A DNA stretch of 64,000 bases from the NCBI GenBank assembly GCA_003116975.1, contig BGKB01000032.1:62001-126000 (forward strand), written 5' to 3'. The notes below the pieces were generated by a model. That model was given only the letters and a program-made list of their open reading frames with translations. It had not been told where the DNA came from and searched no databases. The position numbers were made by a program, and so were the translations under genes. How positions within the stretch are numbered: position 1 is the stretch's first letter; each line of letters opens with the position of its first letter. Shown piece by piece: positions 38,826-47,882 of the stretch. This DNA comes from Aurantiochytrium sp. KH105. Taxonomy: Eukaryota; Sar; Bigyra; Thraustochytrida; Thraustochytriidae.

Positions 38826-39659
38826 ATGCTTGGCGCACGTTCGATCGCCATGGGCCGGCTGGCCATGCGCTCCGCGCAAGGTACGTACATGCAGCACGCG
38901 TGAGCGGGATGGAACCGCCAAGGAACGTCCCACAGAGCCCAATGAAGAATTGGGACACAAGATTCTGGTCCAAGAAGATCGCGCTCTCTAACAAACACTA
39001 GGGTCGGCCTCGCCTCGCTCAATCTTGACAATGTAACCGATCAACGTCTATGCACAGTCCTGGCGGCACCGCAGCCGCGCGCCGCGCCGATGGTAGCCAA
39101 GCGCATGTTCTCGAACACGGTCGGCACCAAGCTCGCATCCTTTGTGGAGCTTGAGATCCGCGAAGAGGAGGAGGTTCTCAGCAGCAAGGATGACATTGCC
39201 ACGACCCTTGGCGATTCGCCCTTCAAGGTTGACGCCGCGCAGACTATCGACTCGTACTGCGTGCTCAAGAATGGTAACGCCACTGTGGAGTTCGCCGTGT
39301 CTGACCTCGAGCACAGTGAGGACGACGAGGTGGCCATTCCCTTCGAGGTCATCATCGAGCACACTTCTCAAAAAAAGGAAATGATCTTTGACTGCATCGC
39401 CAAGCGCGCCGATGAGGAGGAGGGCGAGCTTCTCTTGGAGAGCGTCTCGGTCAAGCCCCTGGGCAGCGAGGAGGGCGCCTACTCGCCGAGCTTTGTCGAG
39501 CTCAACGAGGACGTGCAGCAGAGCTTCTTTGACTACCTCGAGGACCACGGCGTCAACACCGAGTTCGCCGAGATCCTCCTTCAGATCGCAGAGGACAAGG
39601 AGCAGGATCTCTACGTTAAGTGGCTCAACGACGTCCACACCTTCGTCAAGGATACTTGA
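38826..39659 (+). CDS. Mitochondrial matrix acidic protein MAM33 / p32 (C1QBP family), one intron
   Basis: Exon 1 is 38826-38880, the intron 38881-39057 (177 nt, donor GTACGT, acceptor TATGCACAG) and exon 2 39058-39659; 218 residues. Splicing joins MLGARSIAMGRLAMRSAQ to VLAAPQPRAAP and then MVAKRMFSN, giving a basic amphipathic mitochondrial targeting sequence that exon 2 alone lacks. The body matches the p32 fold: paired acidic helices and strands (TKLASFVELEIREEEEV, DEVAIPFEVIIEH) and the C-terminal signature QSFFDYLEDHGVNTEFAE, ILLQIAEDKEQDLYVKWL. These doughnut trimers support mitochondrial translation and ribosome assembly. The intron is the third found in this window; its donor is identical to that of EF-1alpha. 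Confidence 0.93.
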
Positions 39660-40416
39660 ACATAGTGCTGGTCGTTCTTTCTCTCCATGCACGCACTGGC
39701 CCAGCATTCAACCTTGTCATGCTTTTTTGCATTGAGCCCTGACGAAAGCTGGCACCCTCGCTCCCTAGAGTAAGCTTTTTCACGGATTTGGTCTTTTCTA
39801 TATCTCTGTCATCTCGTTCTTCATCGACCTTGCCGGCCTCAGCTTTTGGCGACGCTTGTGGCTCTTGTGTTTTTTTTATCGCACATGTGACGGATCTCGT
39901 CGTTTCTGTTTCTCTGCCTGCAAATGAGACCTCTTGAAAAGGAGAGAAAAAAAAAAACAGAAAGGGTTGCGCTGGGTCCGTTCAACGGATCTTCACCTCA
40001 TTGTATACTATTACTACTACACGGGAGTGACTTGTGGGTTTTTGTGAAAGTCATGGATTTTGCTACTGACGAGCAACAGCAATTAGAATGCACCTGCACC
40101 TGTTTGTGCCTGATTTCCCTAGTACCGCGGTCTGCGCTTAAACCTCGCCACGTATTAGGTGGATGGATGGCTTACAAAAGTACACAACACAAGAAGGCAA
40201 GTAAGCAAGCACGTATGTAAGCAGGCAAGAGCTTCGCACGCAAGCAAGCAAGCAAGCAAGCAAGCGAGCATAAGCCGAAGCGAGCAAGCTTGATCACTTG
40301 CGCTTTGGAGCGCGCGAGCAAGGCCGAACGGGTTGGAGAAAAAAGAGGTACACGCTCCACCAAGGCAAAAACGTTTGCGCTTGCGCATAGCAAGGGCCGT
40401 CTTTTCTCTTAAGAGA
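39660..40416. other. Spacer between MAM33 and the EF-hand protein gene
   Basis: 757 bp, AT-richer, with T and A runs (39868-39876, 39946-39957) and (AAGC)n at 40234-40266. No gene seen. Confidence 0.6.
40234..40266. repeat. (AAGC)n microsatellite
   Basis: Seven to eight CAAG/AAGC units, about 150 bases upstream of the EF-hand protein start. Confidence 0.85.
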
Positions 40417-41841
40417 ATGGGCGCGGCCAGCTCCGTGAGCCATGGCGAGCAGCGCAAGCGCCACTCGCTTGTGAGCAAGCCGGGTCGAGTGCGCAAGTCA
40501 ATCCTTCTCACCTCTGATCCAAAGGACTTGAGCGGCAACGCCTTCAACAGCAGAGGTGGTGGTGATGAAGCACTGCCGGCTTTGGCGGAAGATGCGGAGG
40601 AGGGAGGGGACAACCAAGGGCAAGGGCAAGGGCAGACATCGTCCGAAGGTATCAACGTGAGCTCCGTTGTTCAAGTAAAGGCCAACATTTTTCAGGTGCA
40701 AGTGCCGCATGGCGTCCCTCCCGGTGGTATGTTTTCCGCAGTCTGCAACAACCGCTACGTCAAAGTCGAAATTCCCATGGACTGCCAGCCCGGCGACTTT
40801 ATCGAGATTGACTTGACCGACGTCGAAGATGATGAACCCTCGACACTCGACGGACTTTCCACCGATTACCCCGAACAAAAGCTCAAGCGAGCAGCAGCAC
40901 TTTTCATGCAATATGACACCGATAAGAATTATTGCATCACAATGGCGCAGCTGGAAAAGATGTTGGAGAACGAGTTCAACTTTCCTCCCGGCGCAGAGTC
41001 TACGCTCCGGGAAATGTCATACGCCGATGTCGACAAGTCTCATTCTCTGACGTTTGACGAATTCTGCCACTGGCTCGAGCACTTGCAAATCAGACTCGAG
41101 CTGCACCGGCTACAGGAGAAGCAACGCCATTTGGACATTAAAAAGGAAGACGCAGACCGCGAAGAAGAGGAGCGCAAGCTCAAAGACCTGCTTTCAGAAC
41201 AGCAAAAATTGCGCGAGCAGACAGAAAATCAGATGCAAAGCTTTTTGCTCGAAATTGAGGTCCTAAAGAAAGAAAAGGAGCGACTCGAGAACTTCAAGGC
41301 TAATTATACCGAAGGTTCTGACGAGTATGCTGAGCTGACTGGGTTTGAGGCTCGCAACAATGAGAAGCTTCGCAAAATGGAGTTGCATCATCGCGAAAAC
41401 GCGGCCATGATTGAGAAGATGAAGCAAGATTACCGCATTCTTCACCAACAGCGCGAGGAAGAAGAGCATGCACAGAAAGAGGCACAGCGCAAAAAGCTTC
41501 AGGCCAAAATGGAGGAGCGAAAACGTCTCAAGGCACAACACGAGCAACCGGTCCCATCAGCATCGACAACAGCGGCACCTGACTCGACAGAGAGTCCTCC
41601 GACCCTCCAGGAGCCAGAGGCGGGGCCCAAGTCCTCAGAAGAACAGATTGCGAGCGCCGGGGATGAGAGTGAGAAGACGACGGCTAGGCCCCCGATAGAG
41701 CCCATGGCAGACGACGGAGCGTCAACTGCGCGAGGGTCTCCACGTGCCGTCGAGATAGTCAAGGCGGAGGATGAACCATCGTCTGCGCGGGGCTCACCAC
41801 GTGCTGCTGAACGTGCCAATGAAAACGAGCAAACTTATTGA
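40417..41841 (+). CDS. EF-hand and coiled-coil protein with N-myristoylation signal
   Basis: 474 residues from ATG 40417. The N-terminus MGAASS fits N-myristoylation, followed by a basic region, suggesting membrane attachment. Residues 85-135 form a small beta-rich module with VPPG (VQVPHGVPPGGMF, VEIPMDCQPGDFIEI), a motif I know from many protist proteins. Two EF-hands follow. The loop at 167-178 is degenerate (Gln at position 12), while the loop at 204-215 is canonical (DVDKSHSLTFDE). A long charged coiled coil spans about 220-400. The tail is disordered with two copies of ARGSPRA. It is probably a calcium-responsive scaffold. The target is unknown. Confidence 0.8.
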   Translation: MGAASSVSHGEQRKRHSLVSKPGRVRKSILLTSDPKDLSGNAFNSRGGGDEALPALAEDAEEGGDNQGQGQGQTSSEGINVSSVVQVKANIFQVQVPHGVPPGGMFSAVCNNRYVKVEIPMDCQPGDFIEIDLTDVEDDEPSTLDGLSTDYPEQKLKRAAALFMQYDTDKNYCITMAQLEKMLENEFNFPPGAESTLREMSYADVDKSHSLTFDEFCHWLEHLQIRLELHRLQEKQRHLDIKKEDADREEEERKLKDLLSEQQKLREQTENQMQSFLLEIEVLKKEKERLENFKANYTEGSDEYAELTGFEARNNEKLRKMELHHRENAAMIEKMKQDYRILHQQREEEEHAQKEAQRKKLQAKMEERKRLKAQHEQPVPSASTTAAPDSTESPPTLQEPEAGPKSSEEQIASAGDESEKTTARPPIEPMADDGASTARGSPRAVEIVKAEDEPSSARGSPRAAERANENEQTY

Positions 41842-42128
41842 CCCCGATGCTAGCGTGCGAAATGTCTAGCTAGCAAGCAAATCTTCATGTTGCTTTCCTC
41901 AGGCTGTTGAATGAACGATGTTGGAACAAAAAGACACACACACAAAACGAACTTGACTTGCAATTGGGTGCGCCTCCTCATGGATAAGAGAAAAGAGAGA
42001 AAAACAGAGAAATAGGAAACGAAAGAGCAAAGCAGAGATGGAGCGAGAACGTTTGCATGCCACCGGACATTCTCAAGGTGAGATGCAACTGACCGAAGAG
42101 CACAGCGAGACAAGCGCTTTGTCTCCTC
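41842..42128. other. Spacer between converging EF-hand and kinase genes
   Basis: 287 bp of shared 3' flank; nothing else seen. Confidence 0.7.
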
Positions 42129-44084
42129 TTACACCAGGTCCTCAACGTTGTCAAAAGAAAACTCTGACGAGCGGCTCTGAGCGCGCCTTCGCCCTCGAAT
42201 TCCTTCCATGGTCTTGTCCTTGACGATGCGGTTAAGTCGCATGCGAGCCGATATCATTGCCGCCGTCGCCGCTGTTTTGAACTTGCGACGCAAAATATAA
42301 GACTTCATGCCGCGTTGTGCGTCGCCAAGATCGGCCTCAGTCTCGCCATGGTCGCATGCCCTGTGATGAGCATGGTCTTCTTCCATGTCGAGATGCTCGA
42401 GCCAAGGGTGTTTAAGAATTTCTGTCGTTGTGATGCGTTTCTCCATTGAGACTTTGATCATTTGGCGAATGAGGTCCTTGGCCTCATCGGAGATGGAGCC
42501 CCACTTGTCCTCGTGAAACTCAAACTGGCCTGACATGACCTTGATAATTTGCATGAAGCCCTCCGGGAAGGGCGAGTACCCGCAAAGCAAGGTATACAAG
42601 AGTACGCCCATGCTCCAGATATCGCAAGCTGGTGTATAAATCATCCTGTTCACCTCGGGCGCAGCGTAGCCGGGTGAACCAATGCGTTTGTCTTTGTAAG
42701 GGTCATCCTCTGGGGCATCCATCAAAAGTGCCGTGCCAAAATCTGCAATTTTTACCGCAGAATAAAACGAGGCGTCGTTGAAAATCACATTTTCGGGCTT
42801 CAAGTCCCGGTGCACGACACCGATGCGGTGCAGCTCGTGAAGAGCGCGAATGAGCGTCCGAAACAAATGGGCGGCATCCCTTTCTGTGAAATGTTTTCGC
42901 TCCACGATTCGCTCAAAAAGCTCTCCGCCATTGAGCTTTTCCATGACAATACAGGTCCGAGGTGGATCAGCAGCCGTGCAGACCGCATAGAGACGCATCA
43001 AGTTTGGATTGAGCGAAAGCTCGTCACGAATCTTGCGCATGACGCGAATCTCCCACTCAAAGTTCCGCACTCTGCGCGCGTGCTCGGCCGCAGCCGCTGC
43101 AGCGGGCGAGACTTGCTGCTCCTCATCGCAAATGTCCTGATCATGCGATAATTCTTTTTGGCTGGTGTTCACAGCCACCTTTAAAGGCGAAGTGGGGGGC
43201 GTGAGGTCATCTTCGAGGATCGTGACTGTTGAAATGTCCGACGGGACTCTTGAGAGACCCATGGCTGTTCCAGATGCAGTCCGCTTGATCTGCGTAGATG
43301 CGGTAGACGCATCGTTGACGTTCCTATCTGTGCTGGAACGTGGCTTGCTCTCGGTTAGACTGTCGCGTTGGTCGGCAGCTGTCTCGTCAGCTGTGAGAAG
43401 CATAATTTTCACGGCGACCTCGACGCCGGACCGAATGTGCACAGCGCGATACACGTTGGCAAATCCGCCCTCTCCTAGAAGATCTTCGAGCTCAAAGGAA
43501 TCCGAGAGAGGCTTTCGCTCTATGGCGGGGCTGTACAAGGCATCGGCCATGGTCAAGACGCGCGACAATGCGCGGCCGCGCTCGAGCGCAATGGCACTGG
43601 GCGTGGGTTGGTCGGTATCTTGCCCATTTTGTACGCGATGACCTCGTCCGGAGCCAGACCATGCCTGCTCGCTATTTTCGGAGGACACAACCACGCCGAC
43701 CGTTTTCAAGGCCTCGACGAAGTCGTGAGCGCGTCCAATGGGGTCATCAGCGTCAGACTTGGCTTCCGTCCCAGAGTCTGAGGTCTTGTTATGACCCGAA
43801 AAGATGTACCTTCGCGTGATTCGCGGCGACGAGACTGCGTGTGAGGGGTCCCTGGAGATGAGGCCGGCGACCACGACGAGCACGCCGCCTTGCACGCCGC
43901 CCAGCACGCTGGTCTCCCCCTCAACGATCTCGTGCACGGCTTCAGGCTGCCATTCGTACCTTGAGGCATCGTCGCGGGACCGCCACTGCAGCACGGCGGG
44001 CGCTCTCCCGCTGCGCACCACGCGCACCAGGCGCCGCCGCCCCGTCACCACCACCTCGCCCTCGAAGACCACGGACCCCGACAT
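42129..44084 (-). CDS. CaMK-like Ser/Thr protein kinase with N-terminal PH-like region and N-lobe insert
   Basis: 651 residues from ATG 44084. Residues 1-135 look like a divergent PH-like fold (strands SVVFEGEVVV, RRRLVRVV and a final helix RAHDFVEALKTVG). Kinase domain about 197-560: glycine loop LGEGGFANVY, Lys226 (VAVKIM), Glu345 (EWEIRVM), HRDLKPEN (425-432), DFG (448-450), GYAAPE and the CaMK-type DIWSMGVLLYTLLCGYSPF. Between Lys226 and the alpha-C helix lies a ~107-residue Ser/Thr-rich insert (231-337) with proline-directed sites (TPPTSP), a possible regulatory loop. The C-terminal tail is basic (SYILRRKFKTAATAAM), like the tails of CDPK/CaMK kinases, and could bind calmodulin. The substrate is unknown. 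Confidence 0.88.
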   Translation of the reverse strand: MSGSVVFEGEVVVTGRRRLVRVVRSGRAPAVLQWRSRDDASRYEWQPEAVHEIVEGETSVLGGVQGGVLVVVAGLISRDPSHAVSSPRITRRYIFSGHNKTSDSGTEAKSDADDPIGRAHDFVEALKTVGVVVSSENSEQAWSGSGRGHRVQNGQDTDQPTPSAIALERGRALSRVLTMADALYSPAIERKPLSDSFELEDLLGEGGFANVYRAVHIRSGVEVAVKIMLLTADETAADQRDSLTESKPRSSTDRNVNDASTASTQIKRTASGTAMGLSRVPSDISTVTILEDDLTPPTSPLKVAVNTSQKELSHDQDICDEEQQVSPAAAAAAEHARRVRNFEWEIRVMRKIRDELSLNPNLMRLYAVCTAADPPRTCIVMEKLNGGELFERIVERKHFTERDAAHLFRTLIRALHELHRIGVVHRDLKPENVIFNDASFYSAVKIADFGTALLMDAPEDDPYKDKRIGSPGYAAPEVNRMIYTPACDIWSMGVLLYTLLCGYSPFPEGFMQIIKVMSGQFEFHEDKWGSISDEAKDLIRQMIKVSMEKRITTTEILKHPWLEHLDMEEDHAHHRACDHGETEADLGDAQRGMKSYILRRKFKTAATAAMISARMRLNRIVKDKTMEGIRGRRRAQSRSSEFSFDNVEDLV

Positions 44085-44582
44085 CTTGCCCGCGCACGCC
44101 AACTTTTGCGCTTTGCCAATGAACTCGGGCCGCTCGCAGTACCTATCTATAGGCCAGCTACCTTTTGAGCCAACGAGCGAGCGAGCGAGCGACTGCGACT
44201 GCGAGCGGGGGTTTTGGGATTTTTTTGGTTGCCCGGACCGAGATGCAAGTTTGGGGCCTTGTGGCAGCTGGCCGGGACGAGCGTTGGACCCTACGAGTGT
44301 TGCTTTGTGATTTTTTGGAGACGGGGAGATACATTGCCGACGTCGTAGTCCTTCCGGACAATGCCAGCTACACTGACTGCACGATCGCGGAAAAATGTCT
44401 CGATAAAGTCTGCCATGAATCCGAAACGTTTGCGCACGCTCTGTTTGGCAAAAAGTCTTTTATCCCAATCTTTACTGTTAGTGGACAGCGCTTCAGCTTG
44501 CTGCCTGCATACACGATCGGAGCTCTCGAGAGCAATGGGTTTGATACGAAGAAAAAAAATTAGCAGAGATAATTTCAAGAAT
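44085..44582. other. Spacer between kinase 5' end and ROCO-TIR 3' end
   Basis: 498 bp. Contains (GAGC)n at 44176-44196. A plus-strand frame of 132 codons (44165-44563) covers most of it but has no domain. The region should hold the kinase promoter and the 3' UTR of the next gene. Confidence 0.5.
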
Positions 44583-47500
44583 TCAGCTGGCACCTATGCG
44601 CCTGATAAGCTCATTGTAAAAACTTCCGGTCAGATACAAGCGACGCTGAAATGGCATGGACTCGCTGACATCGAAAATATGTTGGGCCGTCTCGGGGACC
44701 GTATCTAAGTACGTTTGGAACTCAGCGAATCCCACACGTCCAGGCTCACTCTCATGCACGAGCAAGATAGGCTTTTCGGCCCGCAACGCCGTGTCAAGCT
44801 CCATGCAAACCATCTCGGAACTGAAGACAGTCTTGCTTAAAAAGAGCAGGTAGCATTTTGACACCTGGATTCCAGCTCGCATCTTCTCCGAGGAGAGGTT
44901 GCCCTCCGTTCGCTGATCGACCCAAACTTTGAGTCCGCGATTGACGAGCTTCTCGGCCATGAGATTGCATGCGTCACCAGCCTCGATCTGCTTGTGGCTC
45001 AGAAAGACGTGTTTTTCGAGGCCGGGACCCAACGGTAAATCTGTCTTTTCAATCTCTCCCGTGTCTCTCTCATCCTCCGTTAACGAGCCGTCGGTGAAGA
45101 ACGGGTCAAAGTCGACTACTCTGGCAATTCTGTCTCTCACAGAAAAGACAGAATCTGCACTGGATGTACGCGCCTGAGCCACGCTGTCGTACGATACCAA
45201 GATGGACTTATTTCTCGGCGACTGAAGAATAAGCTGCCAAGGTAAATCACGAAACACCGCGTCGCGTGCGCCTCGAAACATGCTCACCAGCATCTTGAGC
45301 GTGCTCGCTGGCTTTTCCGAGTCACGCTCAACACGGATCCAGATCTGGTCCTGGGTCTGCTCAAGCACGAACACGGAAAATCCGAAAAAGATGATGGCCT
45401 TGTTGCCCGCAAGACGAGGCGCGGGCACTTGAGCTTGATTAACCCCACTATGCTGAGCGCAAAGCGAGAGCAGACGTGCAAAAACACCGTCCGGCAGAAA
45501 GAACTTGGTAAAGTCCAAAACGCATGTTAACCCGAGGTCCATATCAGCAATCTCGGCGTCAAGATCAGCGTCGGTTGAGTTCTTGAGCAGACTGCTCACC
45601 AGATAGAGCGGCTCGCCTTGGCGGCCCGATGTGAAGGCATCTTCCGGGAAATCCCAGTTCGACAGTAGCATGGCGCCGCGCATGAACTCCACGAGGTATT
45701 CGACCTCTTCGCCGTCCCATAGAAACTCAAGCAAGGCGCGTGAGCCAATGCCCTTGTGACGTAGGAGCGCGAAGTCGTCCTCAAGCTCGAGGTCGGAAAG
45801 CCGCTCGTCATAGTAAATGTCCTGGACATGGATCTCGTCCGCAATCACGCGCGAAAGCTTGTCCAGAAGCCATTGCGGATTCAGGATGACCTTGTCGTGC
45901 AAGATCTCTGTTGCGCGGAGATGAACGAGCATGCCAAGCTCGTGAAAAAAACTCAAGAGCTCGTCGGTCTGATCACCGGCATGGTACTTGGTCGCGAGTT
46001 CTTGCACTTTGGAAAAGGGAAGGTGATCGCATTTCAATTTCATGAGATCGTCCAAGATCTTGAGCCAGCGCAGCGAGATCTTTTGCGACACAGCCTCAAG
46101 TTTGGATGCTGCTTTCTCCACAGCAGCGCGCAGATCGGCAGCGCGGTCTACTGCGGGACTCATGTTGTCGATAGGGAAAAAACTCAGCCGAGCGCCACTG
46201 TTTTTAACCAGTTTAATTCCGCGCAGCTTGCAAAAGAGAGACTGGAGAATTCTCTCCACGGTTTGCAGGCTGCTGGAAGCTTGGTCGTAATGCGTAGCGA
46301 CCAAAAGAACGGGGGCCTTGGGCGCGTGCAGCTTGACCGAGTTGAGCCAAAAGCGGAGATACCTCAAAGCTTTGTCTTGCTCCGTGAGGAGTTCTTGCAT
46401 GTCGAATACGAGCATATAGACGCCGCCCTCGCGCGTGAGGAAAATGTGGTGCAGCGCGTAAAAGACGTCCTGACCTGCATAGTCCCAGATCGTAAACTTG
46501 ATCTTCTGCCCCGACTGCGTCTGGCCGGCCATGTCCTCGATCTCCGCGTATTCAAACCGCTGCGCCATTTCGGCCTCGGGCACCAGCTCCACTTGCTCCT
46601 CTGCGATGAAGGGTTGCCTTGCAGGAGAAAGTCGGCGCACGACGTTTGCGAGGCTGAGAGACGCGCGTCTGAGTAGCGATTGCCGATTCCTGCTTGCAGC
46701 TTGCTCTTGCGCGGCCATGCGCAGCGCTGCCACGCGATAAGCCTGGCGTTGAAACCCGCTGTCGAATTCCTCTTCTTCCCACGATTCTGCATCGGTGCGC
46801 GTGAGCTCGACGCCCACCGTCGACAGGTGCTCCGCCACGGGCGCCATGCCCAGCAACGAGCGCACCGTGGACGTCTTGCCGGCGGCGCCCTGGCCGATAA
46901 CCATGAGCTTGCAGCGGCCCAGTTCCGCGGGATCCCCGTTCGCCAGCGCAGCCTTGAGCGCCTCCTCCGCCGCCGCAGACACGGCGGCTCCCGTCAACGT
47001 GCCAAGCACTTCCTCGATGGGCCGCACGGCCTCCGTGCCGTCCAGCACGCGCGTCGAGGCGCCCATCTCCGCGTCCCAGATGCGCACGCTGCTGTCGTCA
47101 GATCCGCTCACGATCTCCGACCCCGAGAGAGAGACCGAGTTCACCGAGTTCGAGTGCCCTCGCAAGACGTGCAGCGTGTCTCCGCTGCGCGCGTCCCAGA
47201 CTCTGACCGTGTTGTCCCAAGAACCGCTCACGATGCGGTCTCCCTCGACCGCGACAGAGGACACCATTCCGGTGTGTCCCTCGAGCACGCTGAGGAGCTC
47301 GAACGAAGGCACATCGTAAACCCTAACCTTGGCGTAGGATCCGCTCACCATGCGCTCTGCGTCGATCGCGACCGTTTTGACCCAGGTAGTCGCGTCCGTG
47401 AGGACGTGGCGTGGGTCGCCGCTGGCCCGGTCGAAGACGCGCACGGTGTTGTCCTGCAACCCGGCCACAAGCAGGTCCTCGTAGACGGCAACGCAGTTGA

Positions 47501-47882
47501 CGTTTGCCCTGGCGTCGATCCTTAAGGTCTCTCGGCCGCTGATCTTGTCCCAGACGCGGAGAGTCTTGTCCTTTGACCCGGAGATGATCTCGTTTTCGTC
47601 GAAGATGACGCTCATGACATTGCCGGTATGGCCCTGGAGGGCGTGCAGGACGGAGGCGGTGGCCAGGTCAATCAGGAAGAGGCCGCCACGGTTAGTTCCC
47701 ACGGCGGCAAGCTTGCCCTGCACGGCCACTGTGTTGGCCCCTTTGTCGTCGGGCGTCTTCATCTCCAAGACGAGGGCGCCGTCCTCCTTGCTCCACGCCC
47801 GCAAGTTGCAGTCGCCGCTGGCGGCCAGCACGAGGTCGGCGGACTGCTCGACGCCGTTCACGGAGGCTTGGTTGCGGTACAT
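44583..47882 (-). CDS. WD40 - Roc-COR GTPase - TIR domain protein
   Basis: 1099 residues from ATG 47882. Residues 15-282 form a WD40 propeller with about seven blades (GHTGMVSSV, IVSGSWDNTVRVWD, IVSGSDDSSVRIWD). A Roc GTPase follows: P-loop GQGAAGKT (330-337), WDYAGQ (466-471), LVATHYD for base recognition, and a ~80-residue insert between P-loop and switch II. COR domain about 600-900 (LPFSKVQELATKY, FFHELGMLVHL, VILNPQWLLDKLSRVI). The C-terminus is a TIR domain (957-1085: KHVFLSHKQIEAGDACNLMA, LKVWVDQ). Glu1028 in VCMEL is at the place of the NADase glutamate. The protein resembles sensor-switch-effector immune receptors: WD40 as ligand sensor, Roc-COR as nucleotide switch, TIR as signalling or NAD-cleaving output. 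The role in this organism is inference. Confidence 0.9.
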   Translation of the reverse strand: MYRNQASVNGVEQSADLVLAASGDCNLRAWSKEDGALVLEMKTPDDKGANTVAVQGKLAAVGTNRGGLFLIDLATASVLHALQGHTGNVMSVIFDENEIISGSKDKTLRVWDKISGRETLRIDARANVNCVAVYEDLLVAGLQDNTVRVFDRASGDPRHVLTDATTWVKTVAIDAERMVSGSYAKVRVYDVPSFELLSVLEGHTGMVSSVAVEGDRIVSGSWDNTVRVWDARSGDTLHVLRGHSNSVNSVSLSGSEIVSGSDDSSVRIWDAEMGASTRVLDGTEAVRPIEEVLGTLTGAAVSAAAEEALKAALANGDPAELGRCKLMVIGQGAAGKTSTVRSLLGMAPVAEHLSTVGVELTRTDAESWEEEEFDSGFQRQAYRVAALRMAAQEQAASRNRQSLLRRASLSLANVVRRLSPARQPFIAEEQVELVPEAEMAQRFEYAEIEDMAGQTQSGQKIKFTIWDYAGQDVFYALHHIFLTREGGVYMLVFDMQELLTEQDKALRYLRFWLNSVKLHAPKAPVLLVATHYDQASSSLQTVERILQSLFCKLRGIKLVKNSGARLSFFPIDNMSPAVDRAADLRAAVEKAASKLEAVSQKISLRWLKILDDLMKLKCDHLPFSKVQELATKYHAGDQTDELLSFFHELGMLVHLRATEILHDKVILNPQWLLDKLSRVIADEIHVQDIYYDERLSDLELEDDFALLRHKGIGSRALLEFLWDGEEVEYLVEFMRGAMLLSNWDFPEDAFTSGRQGEPLYLVSSLLKNSTDADLDAEIADMDLGLTCVLDFTKFFLPDGVFARLLSLCAQHSGVNQAQVPAPRLAGNKAIIFFGFSVFVLEQTQDQIWIRVERDSEKPASTLKMLVSMFRGARDAVFRDLPWQLILQSPRNKSILVSYDSVAQARTSSADSVFSVRDRIARVVDFDPFFTDGSLTEDERDTGEIEKTDLPLGPGLEKHVFLSHKQIEAGDACNLMAEKLVNRGLKVWVDQRTEGNLSSEKMRAGIQVSKCYLLFLSKTVFSSEMVCMELDTALRAEKPILLVHESEPGRVGFAEFQTYLDTVPETAQHIFDVSESMPFQRRLYLTGSFYNELIRRIGAS

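Noticed and set aside
44165-44563. 132-codon plus-strand frame between kinase and ROCO genes
   Set aside because: Reads plausibly in places but has no domain, starts in a (GAGC)n repeat and fills a spacer that must hold a promoter and a 3' UTR.
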